This document shows, piece after piece, positions 63,344 through 64,000 of a DNA stretch of 64,000 nt. A program made the translations under genes and the position numbers. Each line of letters begins with the position of its first letter. Position 1 is the stretch's first letter. This DNA is from an uncultured Alphaproteobacteria bacterium (lineage in GTDB: Bacteria > Pseudomonadota > Alphaproteobacteria > UBA6615): positions 395,520 through 459,519 of the forward strand of contig CALSNJ010000001.1 in NCBI GenBank assembly GCA_943787745.1. Reading direction: 5' to 3'. The notes beneath the pieces are model-generated. The model ran no database searches. It worked only from the letters and a program-made list of their open reading frames with translations, and was not told the DNA's origin.

Positions 63344-63943
63344 CTAGTCCTTGTCAAAAGTGATCGTGCTCGCAATTTCGAGCATGGGTTCTTCGAGCGG
63401 CACACGTAGCCCATCGTTGAGGCGGTTCAGTAGTCCCATGGAGGCGGCGACAATCGCGACTTCGACACGCTCCTGATCATTGGTGTGGGCCATGAAATCC
63501 GCGATGACGTCCGGCTGGATCGCGCCCGCATCGATGGTCAGCGCCTCGGCATAGGCCAGGATTGCGCGTTCCTTGTCGGAAAAGGCCGGATGGGTCCGGT
63601 AGTCATACATGTTGTCTATTTTTTCCTGGGAGACACCCTGGCTCATCATGACCTTCACCTGATGGGCCGAGCAGTACAGGCAGGCGTTGATGTTCGAGAC
63701 CTTGTGCCGGATCAGCGCCTTCATGGGCTTGGGCAGGTCGCCGTGATCCCAGACATCGTCGAGGAACTGCCGCATGGTCGCGCCCAGTTCGGGAGAGTTC
63801 GCCATGGCGCGGACATTGTTCGCGGTCATGCCGACGCGTTTTGAAACCCGCTCTGCAGATTTCTTGAAGACGGGCGAGAAATCCTCATCCGCAACCATTG
63901 GTACGAGGCTGCCTGTGTTGTCACCCGTTGTCACATCATCCAT
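63344..63943 (-). CDS. Carboxymuconolactone decarboxylase/AhpD-like peroxidase-related protein
   Basis: This 199-residue protein has the AhpD-type redox motif CLYCSAH (C88, C91 and H94), in which the two cysteines reduce peroxides or transfer reducing power. The helical fold also covers gamma-carboxymuconolactone decarboxylases, which lack the cysteine pair. GGGAGGAT precedes the ATG. It is the first gene of a unit that continues with the alpha/beta hydrolase (4 bases between) and probably DUF1330. The three genes may detoxify or degrade a peroxidic or lactone compound. Confidence 0.85.
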   Translation of the reverse strand: MDDVTTGDNTGSLVPMVADEDFSPVFKKSAERVSKRVGMTANNVRAMANSPELGATMRQFLDDVWDHGDLPKPMKALIRHKVSNINACLYCSAHQVKVMMSQGVSQEKIDNMYDYRTHPAFSDKERAILAYAEALTIDAGAIQPDVIADFMAHTNDQERVEVAIVAASMGLLNRLNDGLRVPLEEPMLEIASTITFDKD

Positions 63944-64000
63944 GAAATATCCTCCCGTTTTTTGACAATAGGCGAAATTTGCAGGGGAGATGTCAATCCT

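Noticed and set aside
1..64000. CRISPR arrays, tRNA or rRNA genes, riboswitches and biosynthetic gene clusters
   Set aside because: No regularly spaced repeats, conserved RNA sequences or core synthase genes were found by eye on either strand.

Overview
The window looks like chromosomal DNA of a GC-rich, free-living alphaproteobacterium, possibly a marine Rhodospirillales-type lineage. The phylum-level guess rests on family content (IalB-type and DUF1194 periplasmic proteins, an OpgG/OpgH pair, a DctP-type TRAP transporter, many CaiB/BaiF CoA-transferases) and on intergenic palindromes of the kinds common in Alphaproteobacteria. The finer placement is only an inference. No rRNA, tRNA, CRISPR array, transposase, integrase or phage gene was recognised, and no recognisable transcription factor is encoded anywhere in the 64 kb.

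The content is a dense patchwork of short transcription units for catabolism of organic acids, CoA thioesters, aromatics and esters. 1-8 kb: polysaccharide-deacetylase-like protein, enoyl-CoA hydratase with a (frameshifted) CoA-transferase, a frameshifted formamidase-like hydrolase, an FMN-binding PPOX-fold protein, a cupin, a hydrolase and a DUF1194 protein. 7-16 kb: LigI-like amidohydrolase, a solitary molybdenum hydroxylase large subunit with a dienelactone-hydrolase-like gene, an IalB protein, a deiodinase-like redoxin, an MFS carrier and a CocE esterase. 16-21.5 kb: ACMSD-like amidohydrolase, CoA-transferase, VOC protein, lactonase-like MBL protein, beta-hydroxyacid dehydrogenase and SDR. 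22-26 kb: a valine-degradation operon (isobutyryl-CoA dehydrogenase, 3-hydroxyisobutyryl-CoA hydrolase, 3-hydroxyisobutyrate dehydrogenase). 26-36 kb: GMC oxidoreductase, glycosyltransferase, YciI, MDR reductase, FAH-family protein, ketopantoate-reductase-like protein and a Baeyer-Villiger monooxygenase. 36-44 kb: GFA protein, aldo/keto reductase, two MFS carriers, Gfo/Idh oxidoreductase, and hydantoinase/oxoprolinase subunits A and B. 44-48 kb: GST, isochorismatase-like hydrolase, and an enoyl-CoA hydratase with a feruloyl-CoA-synthase-like ligase. 48-52 kb: a divergent uracil phosphoribosyltransferase followed by a complete TRAP transporter. 52-57 kb: acyl-CoA dehydrogenase, opgH, a truncated opgG and a broken 2OG-Fe(II) oxygenase. 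57-64 kb: peptidyl-dipeptidase, beta-hydroxyacid dehydrogenase, IDH/IPMDH-like dehydrogenase, two alpha/beta hydrolases, DUF1330 and an AhpD-like protein.

Three things stand out. Five genes carry at least seven apparent single-base indels while every catalytic motif is otherwise intact. This suggests uncorrected sequencing or assembly errors, or very recent decay. A perfect palindrome, TTGTCCGGACAA, lies upstream of two different amidohydrolase genes, looks like an operator, and was not found elsewhere by eye in intergenic DNA. The TRAP substrate-binding protein lacks the usual carboxylate-binding arginine and sits beside a uracil phosphoribosyltransferase whose PRPP loop is altered, so this transporter may carry a non-standard ligand.
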